Numbered from the stretch's first letter, positions 21,001-25,119 are shown. The stretch: 64,000 nucleotides of DNA from Sinobacterium caligoides (GCF_003752585.1 NZ_RKHR01000004.1:186001-250000), one strand, 5' to 3'. The notes: generated by a model not told the origin, from the sequence alone. Numbers and translations are program-made.

Positions 21001-23939
21001 GCGCTAAACTGCACCGGCTCACCCGCCTCGATGCGGTCGGCGCTGCCCAGCACCTGCACCTCGAGGGCCTGGTTCACCAAGTGGGTATCGCCGTTTGGCG
21101 CTACCGACCAAGCGTTAATCTGCAAATCAAAATCACCGGCAAAATTAGCCGGCGGCGTCAGCGTCAAGTTCGCCAGCTGCAGCGCTGTTATATCGGCACT
21201 GCCGTCGTCGCCGACCAGCAGTGTGACACTGCCATCGTCGATCAGCGTGCCCTTGGGCAGATTCGCCAGGCCAAAGGTCAACTGCTCTACACTGTCATTG
21301 GCCGTTGCGTTAAGCGACAGGCTGAAACTGCCATCTTCCGCCACCTGTAGCGCCGTTACCGCATCGCTGACAGCATTCTCTCCCTGGGCGTTAATCGTGA
21401 GCATCACCGGGTCAGCAACGGCGGTAACATCGACGGTGGCGGTGGCCGGAATCAAGGACACACCATCGCTAATCTCGAAACTCAACTGCGCATCACCGGT
21501 AAAGTTCAGTGCCGGCGTCAGCACCCAGCCTGCCGCGGCGGAAGCAATCGCGCCCTGTGCCGTCGGCACGCTGATATTGACAATACTCAGCGAGTCACCT
21601 TCAGCATCCGTGGTATTACCCAGCAGCTGCGCCTCGGTGAGAAGCAACGGTTGATCCTCTGTGGTGCTGCCCTGGATCACACCCACAACCTCAGGCGCCT
21701 CGTTCACATCGAGAATATTCACGCTGATCTGAGAGGTCATATCCGTAGTCGTGGCATAACCATCGGTTAGACTAAAACCAATCGTCAGCTCGCCGTGAAA
21801 GCCCGGCTTCGGCGTCACCTGCCAATCACCGTTAGGCAGCAGCTCTAAAGTCGCCTGACTGGGATCGACCTGCAGGTGAGTCGCCAGCAACAAGCCGCCA
21901 TTGGCCGCGCTAGAGCCGGCCGTCAGCTGTGCCTGAGTAAGAATAAAGGGGCCGCCCTCTCCACCTTCTGCAGACAGCTCAGCCGCCGCCGTCGGAGCAC
22001 GGCTCGCCGGCTGCATATCCACTTCAAATTGACGCTGCGCCACACTGCTATCACCACTCAAGTCGGTGCTAGTAGCCTCGACCGTGACGGTGAAGTCATC
22101 AACCCAAGCCGCGGGTGGGGTGACACGAATTTCGCTACCATGTAAGCCGTCTAAGCTCACCGCCGCGCCGGTGACGACTACACTATCGACACCGTCATCG
22201 ATCACCGTACCCAACGGTAACCCGAGCAATTGAATACTGCTGATCGCCTCGCTGCTATCGACACTCTGAGCACTGATATCAAGCGTGAAGAAGCCATCTT
22301 CCGCCACCTTTAACGCGCCTTCACGCGCGTTGTTCTCCTGCCCAGCCTGATCCATTAGCGTCAACGTCAGCACTGCAGCATCGGCGGTGTCGACCACTGC
22401 TAACTCCGCCTCCGCCTCAACCGACTGCTCACCATCGGTAATCTGGTAAGCGATCGTCACCGGACCACCGTAATGCTGCGCCGGGGTAATGACCCAGCCC
22501 CCCTCAACAGCTACCACACTGCCAATCTCAGGGGCCACCGTCACATTTTCTACCCGCATCGCCGGGCCACTACCGGCATCACTAGCGCGCGCCAATAGCT
22601 GCTGTTCCGTCACCAGCAACGCCGTATCCTCCAACACGGAAGGCAAGGTCACTACACCGTCGACGACAGGGCTATCATTGCCGTCGATGAGGTCGATAAC
22701 CAAGGTATGCTGCACCGTCAAACCACTGCTGACAGCTTCGATGACCAGGGTGAACTGCGGCTGACTCTCGAAGTCGATGACGCTCCGGTCGACGACACGC
22801 AGCTCGCCGGTAACCGCATCAATAGCAAAGGCCCCGAGCTCATTACCGGCGGCGATTCCATAACTAACTGCGTCGCCATCTTCATCGACGGCCAACAACG
22901 TCGTCACCCGATTCGCCTGCGCCACGACGGTAGGGCTCAACGACTCGCCATCGGCGCTCTCGTCGATCGCTAAACGCGTCACCGGGCTGATAAACATCGC
23001 CGCCTCATCGACGTTACGTAGACCGAGGTTAAAGGCCTGCACCACCGAGGAGCCTGTGTGCAAGTCGGCAACCTGAACCGTCAGTGCATAAGCTGGCATC
23101 GCCTCAAAATCAATCAGTCTGCTATCGGCAACAATGATCTCGCCACTCTCGGCATCCACCCTAAAGGCCTTACTACCTGCGCCGCTGAGACTGTAGTGCA
23201 GCGGATTAACTGAGGCCGAGTAGACCGCCACGCGACCCACTACATCGCCATTGCTGATGCTCTCGAGGGCCAGCGGTGAATCGATCGCGATAATTTTTGG
23301 CGGCAACATAGGTGTCGCCAATTCTGCCCGATCTTCCGTGGCGACATACTCCGCACGCTGTACGGGTGACTGCGCCCCCTCCGCTGCTGACAACGTAATC
23401 GGCTCGTCAGTGGTGACACCACGCTGATACTCTGCGATCGTCAACGGCGAGCTATCATCGACCACGTTCTGCGTGTATTCACTGTTAATCAATGAGCCAA
23501 AGCGATCGTTCAGCTCCGCCCGTGTCGGTGCTCGCTCACTCCTCACGGCAGCTGCATCGGCCACCACCTCAGCCTCCGCTGCGGCTTCGGGGCTAGCCAC
23601 CTGCTCGGCCTCCTGTCCCTGTGGCGATTCAGGTGATTGTTTGGCGAGGTCGATTAAGCGCGGATCATTCAATAACTGCTGGGCGGTCAGCAAACCATCG
23701 GCGAGCATAATCTTGGTCACCAGCAAACCACCGGCCGAGAAAAAGCCAGCCAGCACCACCTGCTGATTATTGGCGTCAATCACGACCAGTGCATCATCAA
23801 CCCGCTCTAGGCGAACCTCATCAAAAGTCCCCCCTAGCCGTGTCAGCCACTCACCGGGCTGCACCTGATAGCGCTCACCCTCGTTGAGTTCGACAATCTT
23901 GGTCTTTCCGTCTTGCGATGAAACGGCAATACGTAACAT
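1..23939 (-). CDS. giant LapA-like retention-module adhesin, C-terminus beyond window
   Basis: Open from an ATG at 23939 to the left edge with no stop, so at least 7979 residues. Residues 1-110 (MLRIAVSSQDGKTKIVEL...) resemble the retention module that holds LapA-type adhesins in a TolC-like pore. Next come tandem-95/cadherin-like domains (about 220-1065), 14 dystroglycan-type cadherin-like (He_PIG/CADG) domains of ~100 residues (about 1067-2476) with the signature LPxWLxFD...FSGTP...VTATD...NDAP, and a concanavalin-like module (~2710-2880). A LamG-like domain follows (~3280-3470), then further CADG domains, and another LamG-like domain (~7505-7700). Two cassettes (~4600-4900 and ~6775-7100) join a carboxypeptidase-regulatory-like domain, a YfaP/DUF2135-like domain and a Gly-rich linker. 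About 31 CADG domains are countable. The RTX repeats and type I secretion signal expected at the C-terminus would lie outside the window. Role by family: biofilm or surface attachment, exported by a type I system. I am confident of the class; the ligand is unknown. Confidence 0.93.
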   Translation of the reverse strand, partial: MLRIAVSSQDGKTKIVELNEGERYQVQPGEWLTRLGGTFDEVRLERVDDALVVIDANNQQVVLAGFFSAGGLLVTKIMLADGLLTAQQLLNDPRLIDLAKQSPESPQGQEAEQVASPEAAAEAEVVADAAAVRSERAPTRAELNDRFGSLINSEYTQNVVDDSSPLTIAEYQRGVTTDEPITLSAAEGAQSPVQRAEYVATEDRAELATPMLPPKIIAIDSPLALESISNGDVVGRVAVYSASVNPLHYSLSGAGSKAFRVDAESGEIIVADSRLIDFEAMPAYALTVQVADLHTGSSVVQAFNLGLRNVDEAAMFISPVTRLAIDESADGESLSPTVVAQANRVTTLLAVDEDGDAVSYGIAAGNELGAFAIDAVTGELRVVDRSVIDFESQPQFTLVIEAVSSGLTVQHTLVIDLIDGNDSPVVDGVVTLPSVLEDTALLVTEQQLLARASDAGSGPAMRVENVTVAPEIGSVVAVEGGWVITPAQHYGGPVTIAYQITDGEQSVEAEAELAVVDTADAAVLTLTLMDQAGQENNAREGALKVAEDGFFTLDISAQSVDSSEAISSIQLLGLPLGTVIDDGVDSVVVTGAAVSLDGLHGSEIRVTPPAAWVDDFTVTVEATSTDLSGDSSVAQRQFEVDMQPASRAPTAAAELSAEGGEGGPFILTQAQLTAGSSAANGGLLLATHLQVDPSQATLELLPNGDWQVTPKPGFHGELTIGFSLTDGYATTTDMTSQISVNILDVNEAPEVVGVIQGSTTEDQPLLLTEAQLLGNTTDAEGDSLSIVNISVPTAQGAIASAAAGWVLTPALNFTGDAQLSFEISDGVSLIPATATVDVTAVADPVMLTINAQGENAVSDAVTALQVAEDGSFSLSLNATANDSVEQLTFGLANLPKGTLIDDGSVTLLVGDDGSADITALQLANLTLTPPANFAGDFDLQINAWSVAPNGDTHLVNQALEVQVLGSADRIEAGEPVQFSAEEDVTLVLTQAELTANASDPDAGSTITAHSLTVPAGFTATQLPNGDWSIVAPTNFDGNLVIDYLLSDGGTETLDVEAEAQVSFIGGNDSPTVVETLVAVQGSEGVGFEYHINQQAFSDADGDSLTFSVAMLDGSAMPAWLLFDADTAVLSGTPLNGDEGLWPVLVTATDGMGQAASTPLGIVVEASNEGPTVAVIPDAQVATESFAFHYALSANSFADLDQGDSLTLSATTPEGAALPVWLNFDPVSATFSGTPSSADGGAVAVRVVATDTTGDSVSVDFAIKVAVLNQAPAIAEQVSAQSVAEGAVFSLQTTTLFSDAGGDIKITASLADGSPLPDWLYYDEDHGCLRGTAPEGANGALAIVLLATDSEGESVQQGFTLTVATSSEAPEVFEAIDHQQVSEGEAYEFRVPSSTFKDVVDGEVLNITATQSDGSALPDWLQFDTANRTFNGTPDNADVGDVAIRLTAEDSDGFTTATDFLLQIADVNSAPILGEAITDQPLQQGSGFSFVLSSSAFQEQDIGDSLSYSVSLADGSTLPPWLSFDARTLTLKGRPGNEDVGSLALLATATDSDGLTVQSPFSLHIGDVNDAPTVTLAIADAAVREDEPFDWTLPSATFDDADSGDSLSLRASLASGEPLPSWLQFDVGSGRFSGTPGNADVGSLAIVVVAQDGAGETVSSSFSLQITGSNDAPTVNQPMTDLQATEDVSFSFTPPAETFVDQDALDVLTYSARDADGRPLPAWLSLDAATGELSGTPSNDDVGEWPIVLTAHDSAGASVSSSFTLRVSNSNDAPEVLEGIADAIAAEGAAFSYQLPADAFADTDVDLQGVADTLSYSVTTSDGGALPGWLHFDASSGSFSGVPSGDDLGSLGLLVVASDAGGASVSTGFVLTVTDSNVAPAVGTMIPTQQWLEGASFSYSLAADAFVDADSGDSFTLSATQLDGSLLPPWLYFDAQNNTFSGTPDNASVGELAIRLTATDSGGATGFSDFIIAIENVNQAPVVSQVIGPQSALQDQPYSLNLAEQYFTDVDGGDSMSLSIGTLEGGMLPSWLQFNPLTGVLSGTPDNQAVGDVAIRVTATDASGQSVSSDFSLHVADVNDAVIVDNRLLDQRGVEDNAFSFVVAENTFYDPDGDALQYQATLVGGGALPKWLQFDAESGTFSGTPREADIGNIAVAVTASDGSGSMATSEFLINIANPSGAPSVNDAIAAQSAEELLPFEFVLANNLFSHKGGVALSATLNNGSALPAWLSFDPITGRFSGTPQEPDSGTLAIRVQAENNQGRTSYLDFSLVVEDADSAPLLQQSLVDQQAIEGQAFSFVPPEGSFVSLDDGDELRYSASLADGSALPSWLSVDAFSGLLSGMPDNDAVGDYEVRMVVTDEGGSTAQSTFTLTVANANSAPIVEGVVASQQAYEDDDFDYQLPAELFSDPDSGDSLTLRASLSDGRPLPDWLSFDAVTGRFSGTPGNDDVGDIDVLVQAIDSAFAAASLGFSIQVANTNDDPVVDGQPPVLVGFEDGVLMISSAELLAHVSDVDVLDTLTVVNLSAAQGVLQQLESGGWSLTPEADFNGDIALTYQVSDGASAINTTAVASITAQAETAQLSVQVYDMASPIPVVQAAQDFSNAASGVVFELNSGLQDMGAGQALYQVDSVVGSAFDDRFSLSELQAGGSYSIDGGGGLNRIDLSHYRSADASVDFATGVAVIDLGGGDSALINFTHIEHFSFDGFESSGTAQGYTAVAEQWSVHGDQFSVDSSGHGAGNRGIMLMDYQGALGDHYQIDAQVTTHDIGASEHGAVIFDYVDSANYKMAAMSVDGQSWRLQEYVDGVRIDRSAGSVDSDISSETALDFTVDIDGSLASIIVGGAVRDSYDFGSSLSAGGIGVAAQNSQTDFVVSVQTDNWSPMLATQDYAMRTDQQSLTTANVLAQAFDGDDDTLTITGFTQAQHGTVTDNADGSFSYLADDGFIGEDSYTYTVSDGQSESIGTINVSVQSSAAITIDEDGAVGLDINAALIDSSEVASLILTGVPLGVVVADGVNSVSSIGNQQRIDISAWDSTAITLTPVADTAPSFRVFIEATVSDGDSVSSNQLYVDVQVDPANDAPLLQQAITDGSASEDQLFEYRLPDDTFSDIDVGDQLTLTAMLSTGEPLPAWLNFNSATQTFRGVPEDADTGTLDIVVTAEDQGGATASGAFALQILNVNDAPVLSGPSSVDIGIYQPAATVLGTFNAADSDSGSLVYSLTDGAGGYFTIGEQSGVLSVDESADFGRQGLADYNHASLALALTFSDQRGAEANFDMSGHRHDVSLSAAAVTQDAVRGSVLSFDGATASLGVNQGELLTSGGPMTVTTWANFSNLAALGDQRLMDFGNGPESNNISFGRSGDGADLAFEVTSAGYRYQLVAEDAITQGQWAQFAASIDIDGTVVLYKNAQPLTDSISGDVVRTALGSGETTLVDAMAVPEMVARTGNLIGQGADGGGSFEGLLDDFTLHNSALRDDEIGTLFQASRTGLAIAVPESYAVEVQVDDGDGGTDTATLFVDVEGNHVPELETPVAAQATLEDAPYSFTLSAAVFDDIDAHDVLVMSASRTDGRPLPAWLSFDATTESFFGVPENDDVGVLYLQVLATDRLGETAAARFELEIVNTNDTPVVFGPVAMVISEEENTVLLTEEELLATSSDVDVGDVLQVVALSVIGGDVVLIDNGNGSWYLQPQPSWGGTATLEYYVSDGEEQVLTSHTVEFTPVTDTPSLALENAIAAGDMTISGAEDEGVELDLSVSLNDLDGSESLQSLMMSGAPVGTVITDGDESYTFSSQGEQIDIKALTLDKLSIDTPLNYNGSFAMAVTATSVEALTALTTSTSIGFTVEVVAVNDSPVVSDNISTDAVEDTPITLSQELLLSTASDVDFDTLEAVEMTLDSVQGSATRLPDGNWQITPVADFFGDIVVHYAVSDGDPLMPNVPVQVLLSVANVNDDPVLTLVPEEVDENSVEGTLVAQVSVVDVDGDTVTLSLSNDAGGRFVIDPASGAVTVAANSDLNFEDSEEHLVVVQASDGTVDVTANLLVSLQDINDVPTIELPLIPAPVGEDSAAILHYDLAVGSDDEDGDALVLDNFFILAGNVAAISLADDGHSVDIALSYYQSLAVAEQAEITLSFDLVDGRGGAVEQTFNLTIIGSNDGPVVGGVLVNSVTDEDAAFNYTIPTGSFTDVDISDGNAVLTATRVDGSALPTWLSFNALTNSFSGVARNEDVGSLVVRVTATDMQGATIHNDFTLTVLNTNDGPVVSQVTVDGEVNETEPFSYTLAADTFSDVDVGDSLTLSAALVTGAALPSWLSFDAATATFSGTPDNDASGSYAIRVTATDESGASTSSSFTLDVDNVNQSPTVSQPLSNSLATEDINFTYSVPANTFDDADFDNADTLTLTATQVDGSALPAWLSFDGQSFMGKPLNDDIGTLNVRVTATDSFAETVSADFTIVIDNVNDAPVVLNSLTAQTVAEDSAFSFVVPADTFDDVDAGDNLTLTATLVGGTALPTWLSFDSATQTFSGTPLNDDVGTIAVQVMATDASGASVSSHFNLDATNTNDDPVVTADLVLSMDEDTSLTLTQAELLAFASDVDVGDTLTAVIGPQGSLTVVSGQVLDASAGQPVAGAVITLNDEAGNESTSTSAANGAYTVSGLVSGEGVVSIAVDGMISSTYTVTEGETVDGGTTALSEAMDVTDMRVVLTWGNSPADLDNHLWIFDLESGAQLDRIYYQDMNYNLGDDVVQLDVDDTNGNGPETISIPNYAEANFHYAVHNYSDNTWLFPETDQVEVDLYVGEMHVQRFSPQIPEGINGAYWNVFNVVDGYLLADNSAGGSNAFTLPTGAEIAVNPAAINIAELINGGGEGGGNGEGGGNGEGGGNGEGGGNGEGGGNGEGGGEGGGNGITEVTMANGVIVDNGDGTYTITPASGFHGELEISYSVSDGTVTVPATIDLTVNSVNDAPVLANATVDGSVAEGGTFSYTLPADTFSDADTGDTLVISAASSDGEALPSWLSFNAGTGEFTGTPGSDDSGSYEIRVTATDDSGASVDSEFTLTVNNTNQAPTVAVAISNTLVSEEAAFSYTIPANTFTDADFDNQDSLTLTAIQSDGSPLPAWLSFDGNSFSGIPANDDVGVLNLRVIASDSFGEMVHADFTLTVVNTNDVPVVANVAVDGLVSEGSAFSYILAADTFSDVDAGDSLTLSAELSNGDPLPAWLSFNADSSAFSGTPGMDDSGAVNVRVTATDNAGASVNTSFIISVSNVNQAPVVAVAMSNLPTTEDAVFSYTVPSNIFSDADSDNGDSLTLTATHADGSALPAWLNFDGSNFTGTPTNADVGVSNLRVTATDSLGETAHADFNLTVINTNDGPVVANVAVDGLVDEGGVFTYTLAADTFTDADAGDSLTLSAELSNGDPLPAWLSFNAGSGAFSGAPGMDDSGAVNVRVTATDSAGASANTSFIISVSNVNQAPVVAIAMSDLPTTEDAAFSYTVPSNIFSDADSDNGDSLTLTATHDDGSALPAWLSFDGSNFTGTPTNADVGVSNLRVTATDSLGEAAHADFNLTVINTNDGPVVANAALDGLVSEGEAFSYTLAADTFVDADVGDNLTLSAELSNGDPLPSWLSFNAGGGFFSGTPGMDDSGAVNVRVIATDSAGASANTSFIISVSNVNQAPVVAVAMSNLPTTEDAAFSYTVPSNIFSDADSDNGDSLTLTATHADGSALPAWLSFDGSNFTGTPTNADVGVSNLRVTATDSLGETAHADFNLTVINTNDGPVVANVAVNGAVNEGAAFSYTLAADTFADADVGDSLTLSAELSNGDSLPGWLSFDAASATFSGTPGGDDSGAVNVRVIATDSAGASVNTSFIINISNVNQAPVVAVAMSDLLATEDAAFSYGVPTSIFSDPDTDNGDSLTLTATRTDGSALPAWLGFDGINFSGIPLNADVGTLAVRLTATDTLGETVNSDFNIVIGNTNDVPVLSNAVAEQTVAEDSALNFVLPVDVFSDADAGDSLAITATLFGGGALPAWLSFDAETQTFTGTPTNDDVGTIQIQLTATDDSGASVAHQFNLITSNTNDAPEFVAALAYSIDEGGVITLTPAQLLANAVDVDDDTLSVLNLAVAAPAALTANGDGSYTITPPENFNGDLSVDFDVTDGIATVASTALLTVNSVVDNIVANDDTGNATTDPAIRLDTLPEYGTLQYQAGDGSWLDLVVGQPYAVDTVLQFVPDGDAVREDSRDIKVGSFDSNPDTSAFNGTVQVSDWGVVNGDTAVYTDGNLVITTQVSSGVLTAWNLDGSGGHGIGNQTNTGLSEGEILTVTIEGEAINQITFAVDGLGGLFDESSSSATEVLIRAYDNGGGLIGSQGGYRQSGDYQDSYQFTTDIPVHHFELTTAGSSGNYVVQNMTLSRTASAEVFLTTIQPDSSETVNSTTLNLNYDTADDIVSLGDELVVVDETITETPFRVDEDGQLTILAADLLINDIDIDGGVASISAVTATADTHGTVSINGAGDVLYTPTAEYHGPASFEYTAKGGNNTEDSATISLTVLSVNDSAVVADHSFTMNEDSAFTITESLLLSGASDADGDELSLTEISYAGSDGVFSDNQDGSYEFVPNPDFSGAVTLNFSVDDGLNTTAATIALTVNEVNDLPTAATPATASVDEDTPLELTVAELLAGITDAEGAQLSISGDVTADYGSVVLLESGNYQLTPDNHFAGALALNYSVTDGIDDVAMTMAVEVNAVNDAPAVSSAVPLIIATDGSYTLTQAGLLQFATDVEDDALTAVIGDQGSETTVTGQVLDATNGQPVGDATVTLSDNSGHESSTTSAVGTGNYSVTGVVSGEGSVTIEQDGMISASYSVTEGETVNVGTTALTGVLLPTDMRVVLTWGNTPADLDNHLWIYNTETSAELDHIYYQDMSHPLGDGTVVQDVDDTNGNGPETITVPNYAEANFHYSIHNYSANNWNFASIDEARVDLYVGDTLIWRFSPEGPGAGSHWHVFNIVNGMVSSDHTISGENGFTLPTNAEMLADPNAINIADVLNGILNPQIGGGGGDGGGDGGGDGGGDGGGDGGGDGGGDGGGDGGGDGGGDGGGDGGGDGGGDGGGDGGGDGGGDDVTITMANGVITDHGDGTYTVTPTAGFSGDFVISYNVDDGQGGVTPALVEVQVVNDGTAVTPPFVVLDTDGDAQPALVVEQNYTVSEDALAATSLGAQTVPVPPESNIVMLSGNIDGAFVITGNELLVANAAAIDYELRQSFVINVQVTDAAGQVDTAVWTVNVTDVNESPQAVDDTFSVSASATLSANVFTSSGIDVEPDGADALTVTAVMGDNAGVGQALSFAGGSLIVDANGAMSFDATAANVGVDSFTYTVTDADGLSDTATVTLQVNHADAPAHSLPDTQQLVEDNVLEFSSANGNAITLSDANNSSLMTLTLAIPEASGILTLATTAGLTAVTGNGSHTVTIENGSLVDLNNALDGLTFSAAHDFNSGDGGEVALSISSHDGGYSVQDSVRIDVAAANDSPTIASRSYINFDDRGSYMDYVDFNASVGAFTGQDTGTLAMWIRMPDVPNDNYHGIFSVASSSATGGRSQLIAGAFSDHYADESLTFTAADGNGNNLWMSFRKGHDYLFDDQWHHIAVVVDGAANRMYIDGSVVDVSFKEGSSASTVFMPDNGQANLGTLGGLRDASTEEAAAGAGAGEPRYGMEGAIDDVALWSDGLTDLQVQQIVDHGAAAVSNNQQLHWNFDEGTGSTVLDQSGNGNNATVQEWQNGSVVGDAGNWTAAAQLSYQEDAAATPVHSTLVIADTDDGYLTGATVTISSGLVSAEDILHFEDTAFISASYEAASGTLTLTGVATLAHYQAALRSVSYRNSNDTDPDNGRRVIEYQVNDGDDVSTPIGAYVDVSDKPVIEMTAGDDTLTLSGQSTSDYDLLAGSDRVQFDNQAGEDLLSHDGSYIAANVLDFSNTAMPDLNNIEMLELRSANGGFAEQKVQMDIADIL
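2649..2840 (-). repeat. 16 x 12-bp tandem repeat coding a (GGGD)n linker
   Basis: Sixteen consecutive 12-bp units encode Gly-Gly-Gly-Asp in the adhesin frame. Units differ only by synonymous changes (GAT/GAC, GGT/GGC). It forms a flexible acidic linker directly after the second YfaP-like domain. The tract is a likely site of slippage, and the unit is a multiple of three, so length changes would keep the frame. Confidence 0.95.
2850..3630 (-). other. cassette 2: carboxypeptidase-regulatory-like + YfaP/DUF2135-like domains within the adhesin
   Basis: In the adhesin frame, residues ~6774-6854 read VTGQVLDATNGQPVGDATV..., a carboxypeptidase-regulatory-like beta-sandwich. The next ~165 residues contain MRVVLTWGN, DLDNHLWIY, DVDDTNGNGPETI and FHYSIHNYS, which resemble the YfaP/DUF2135 family. 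The cassette sits between the first half (LTQAGLLQFATDVEDDALTA) and second half (TMANGVITDHGDGTYTVTP) of a tandem-95/VCBS-like domain. It is paralogous to the cassette at 9391-10150. Domain names are from memory of family motifs. Confidence 0.7.
6356..8779 (-). repeat. four tandem 606-bp (202-residue) units of paired CADG domains
   Basis: The same landmark (GGTGCCTGG, or GGAGCCTGG in the last unit) occurs at 6355, 6961, 7567 and 8173, exactly 606 bp apart. Each unit encodes two alternating cadherin-like domains. Type A has the core LAADTF.D.D.GDSLTL and the segment LSNGDPLPAWLSFN. Type B has the core VPSNIFSDADSDNGDSLTLTA. Flanking units at about 5750-6355 and above 8780 are diverged. The near-identity and exact period indicate recent duplication or homogenisation. 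Confidence 0.9.
9255..9390 (-). repeat. Gly/Glu/Asn linker repeat (GEGGGN-type)
   Basis: An imperfect ~15-18-bp tandem repeat encodes runs of Gly-Glu-Gly-Gly-(Gly)-Asn in the adhesin frame, directly after the first YfaP-like domain. It occupies the same place as the GGGD linker of the second cassette but uses a different repeat unit, so the two linkers arose or expanded independently. Confidence 0.9.
9391..10150 (-). other. cassette 1: carboxypeptidase-regulatory-like + YfaP/DUF2135-like domains within the adhesin
   Basis: In the adhesin frame this reads VSGQVLDASAGQPVAGAVI..., then MRVVLTWGN, DLDNHLWIF, DVDDTNGNGPETI and FHYAVHNYS. It is clearly paralogous to the cassette at 2850-3630. It also interrupts a tandem-95/VCBS-like domain: the first half (LTQAELLAFASDVDVGDTLTA) lies just upstream, and the second half (TMANGVIVDNGDGTYTITP) follows the Gly-rich linker. 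Confidence 0.7.
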
Positions 23940-24262
23940 AAGCAGTTCTCACAGTGATAGTACCCCTACCACTGCCCTGCATAGATCAATCCACAAGCCT
24001 ACAACGCAACAAAGCGCCAGAAGACTTTAGCAATTAAAAAAATAAGTGATTTTCGAAAAACGACAAAAAACAAACGGCTTGCCGCGGGTATATTTTAATC
24101 GTCTGATCATAGAAGATAATATTGGCTCAGCTCGCAGCTGCGATGACACGCCTGCGCTGCTGAAAGCAGCATTAACAAGTGACGGTTGAAGGGCTCAGCT
24201 GAGCGAATCTAAAACCTTAAACCTTGCCAAAAAGAGCCAGATAATAGGATTTGCATAATGCG

Positions 24263-24288
24263 ATGCAAAATAGTTAGGCATTTTGCAT
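24263..24288. promoter_or_regulatory. 9-bp perfect inverted repeat upstream of the adhesin gene
   Basis: ATGCAAAAT at 24263-24271 and ATTTTGCAT at 24280-24288 are separated by 8 nt. There is no following T-tract in either direction, so a protein-binding site is more likely than a terminator. It lies ~325 bp upstream of the adhesin start and 36 bp from the 13-bp repeat array. Function is inferred from position only. Confidence 0.5.
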
Positions 24289-24310
24289 GTATATCACAAC
24301 GGTACAGATC

Positions 24311-24375
24311 AACTGTGCATAACAACTGTACATAACAACTGTACATAACAACTGTACATAGCAACTCTATGTAAC
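24311..24375. repeat. five 13-bp tandem repeats (AACTGTACATAAC)
   Basis: Units start at 24311, 24324, 24337, 24350 and 24363. The two central units are identical, the outer ones differ by one to a few bases. The core TGTACA is palindromic, so each unit could hold one dimeric binding site. The spacing is a little over one helical turn. The array sits between the tetR stop and the adhesin gene. Confidence 0.85.
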
Positions 24376-24403
24376 CCCAAAAGCCCTCATCCTGCCACCA
24401 TTA

Positions 24404-25063
24404 TCACCCCAGATCAGCGCTGGTTTGTGCCGTTAAGGTAAGCGATAAACCTCGCAGATAGGGCGTCAAGCTTGAGGCCAATAAGTCGAGCTGAGAGGCC
24501 GGTGCTGCCGTCTTATTGAGTGCCGCCAGGTGCGGATAATGCTGCGCTACCGCTGCATCCTTTTGCAGGGTAAGCATGGAAAACGCCTCACCTCCCTCGC
24601 GATGAAAAAAACTATACTGCGTCGCCGCCCCGATCAGGCAGTGGATTAAGCCATAAAAACCCGCCACTGCCGATGCATCATCGAAGCCTGCCGTTTTTAA
24701 CATGCCGACACTGCGGTCCATCACCGTCAGGGCCCCAGCCTTGAAGTGAACACGCCCAAACAACGGGATCCAACTTGGCTGTTCACATAACGCCCGGTAC
24801 ATCGCCTCCGCTAACTGATGTAGCCAGTGTTGCCAGTCATCGTACTGCTCGGGCATGACATCTGCCTGAATAATAAACTGGTCAAGCATCTCCGCCTGCA
24901 GGTCAGCCTTGTTAGCAAAGTGGCGGTAGATTGCCATCGGCGTCACTGCCAACTGCTTCGCCAGGCGGTGAATACTGATATCGTCGACGGTCGCTTCCGC
25001 CGCCATCGATAGCGCCGCGTCGACAATTTTTTGACGACTCAAGTTGGGTTTCTGTCTCTTCAT
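24404..25063 (-). CDS. TetR/AcrR-family transcriptional regulator
   Basis: 219 residues. The N-terminal TetR helix-turn-helix spans about residues 9-55 (SRQKIVDAALSMAAE...ISIHRLAKQLAVTPMAIYRHFANKADL). The remainder is helical and looks like a TetR ligand-binding domain. It is divergent from the cytochrome P450 gene, with a 140-bp shared promoter region rich in GTATAC motifs, so it probably represses itself and the P450 in response to the P450 substrate or a related lipid (inference). It is not obviously linked to the adhesin, although its stop lies 464 bp from the adhesin start. Confidence 0.88.
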   Translation of the reverse strand: MKRQKPNLSRQKIVDAALSMAAEATVDDISIHRLAKQLAVTPMAIYRHFANKADLQAEMLDQFIIQADVMPEQYDDWQHWLHQLAEAMYRALCEQPSWIPLFGRVHFKAGALTVMDRSVGMLKTAGFDDASAVAGFYGLIHCLIGAATQYSFFHREGGEAFSMLTLQKDAAVAQHYPHLAALNKTAAPASQLDLLASSLTPYLRGLSLTLTAQTSADLG

Positions 25064-25119
25064 AGCCGCCTATTCGTTCCTATCAAACCTCGCGAGAACA
25101 GGATTATAACGCTTTTCTG

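Larger units (their letters stand above)
23940..24403. other. intergenic leader of the adhesin gene with repeats and dyads
   Basis: No credible ORF. The stretch holds the adhesin promoter/5' leader (read leftward) and the 3' flank of the tetR gene. It contains an AT-rich segment at 24025-24070, a small hairpin (GCTGC-TGAAA-GCAGC, near 24158), the perfect dyad at 24263-24288 and the 13-bp tandem repeats at 24311-24375. I could not assign a -35/-10 pair with confidence. Confidence 0.6.

Noticed and set aside
554-23766. Dozens of plus-strand and short minus-strand ORFs inside the first 24 kb, including Pro/Ser and Ala/Val repeat ORFs
   Set aside because: They are antisense or out-of-frame shadows of the adhesin. 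The SPPP- and AAVT-type repeats are the GGGD codons read in other frames.
24311-24375. 13-bp direct repeats as a CRISPR array
   Set aside because: The units are contiguous, with no spacers, and too short.
24311-24375. 13-bp repeats as replication iterons
   Set aside because: No replication initiator gene or plasmid functions are in the window, so a regulatory role is simpler.
23940-24403. c-di-GMP riboswitch in the adhesin leader
   Set aside because: I could not find the conserved riboswitch core on either strand; only short hairpins are present.
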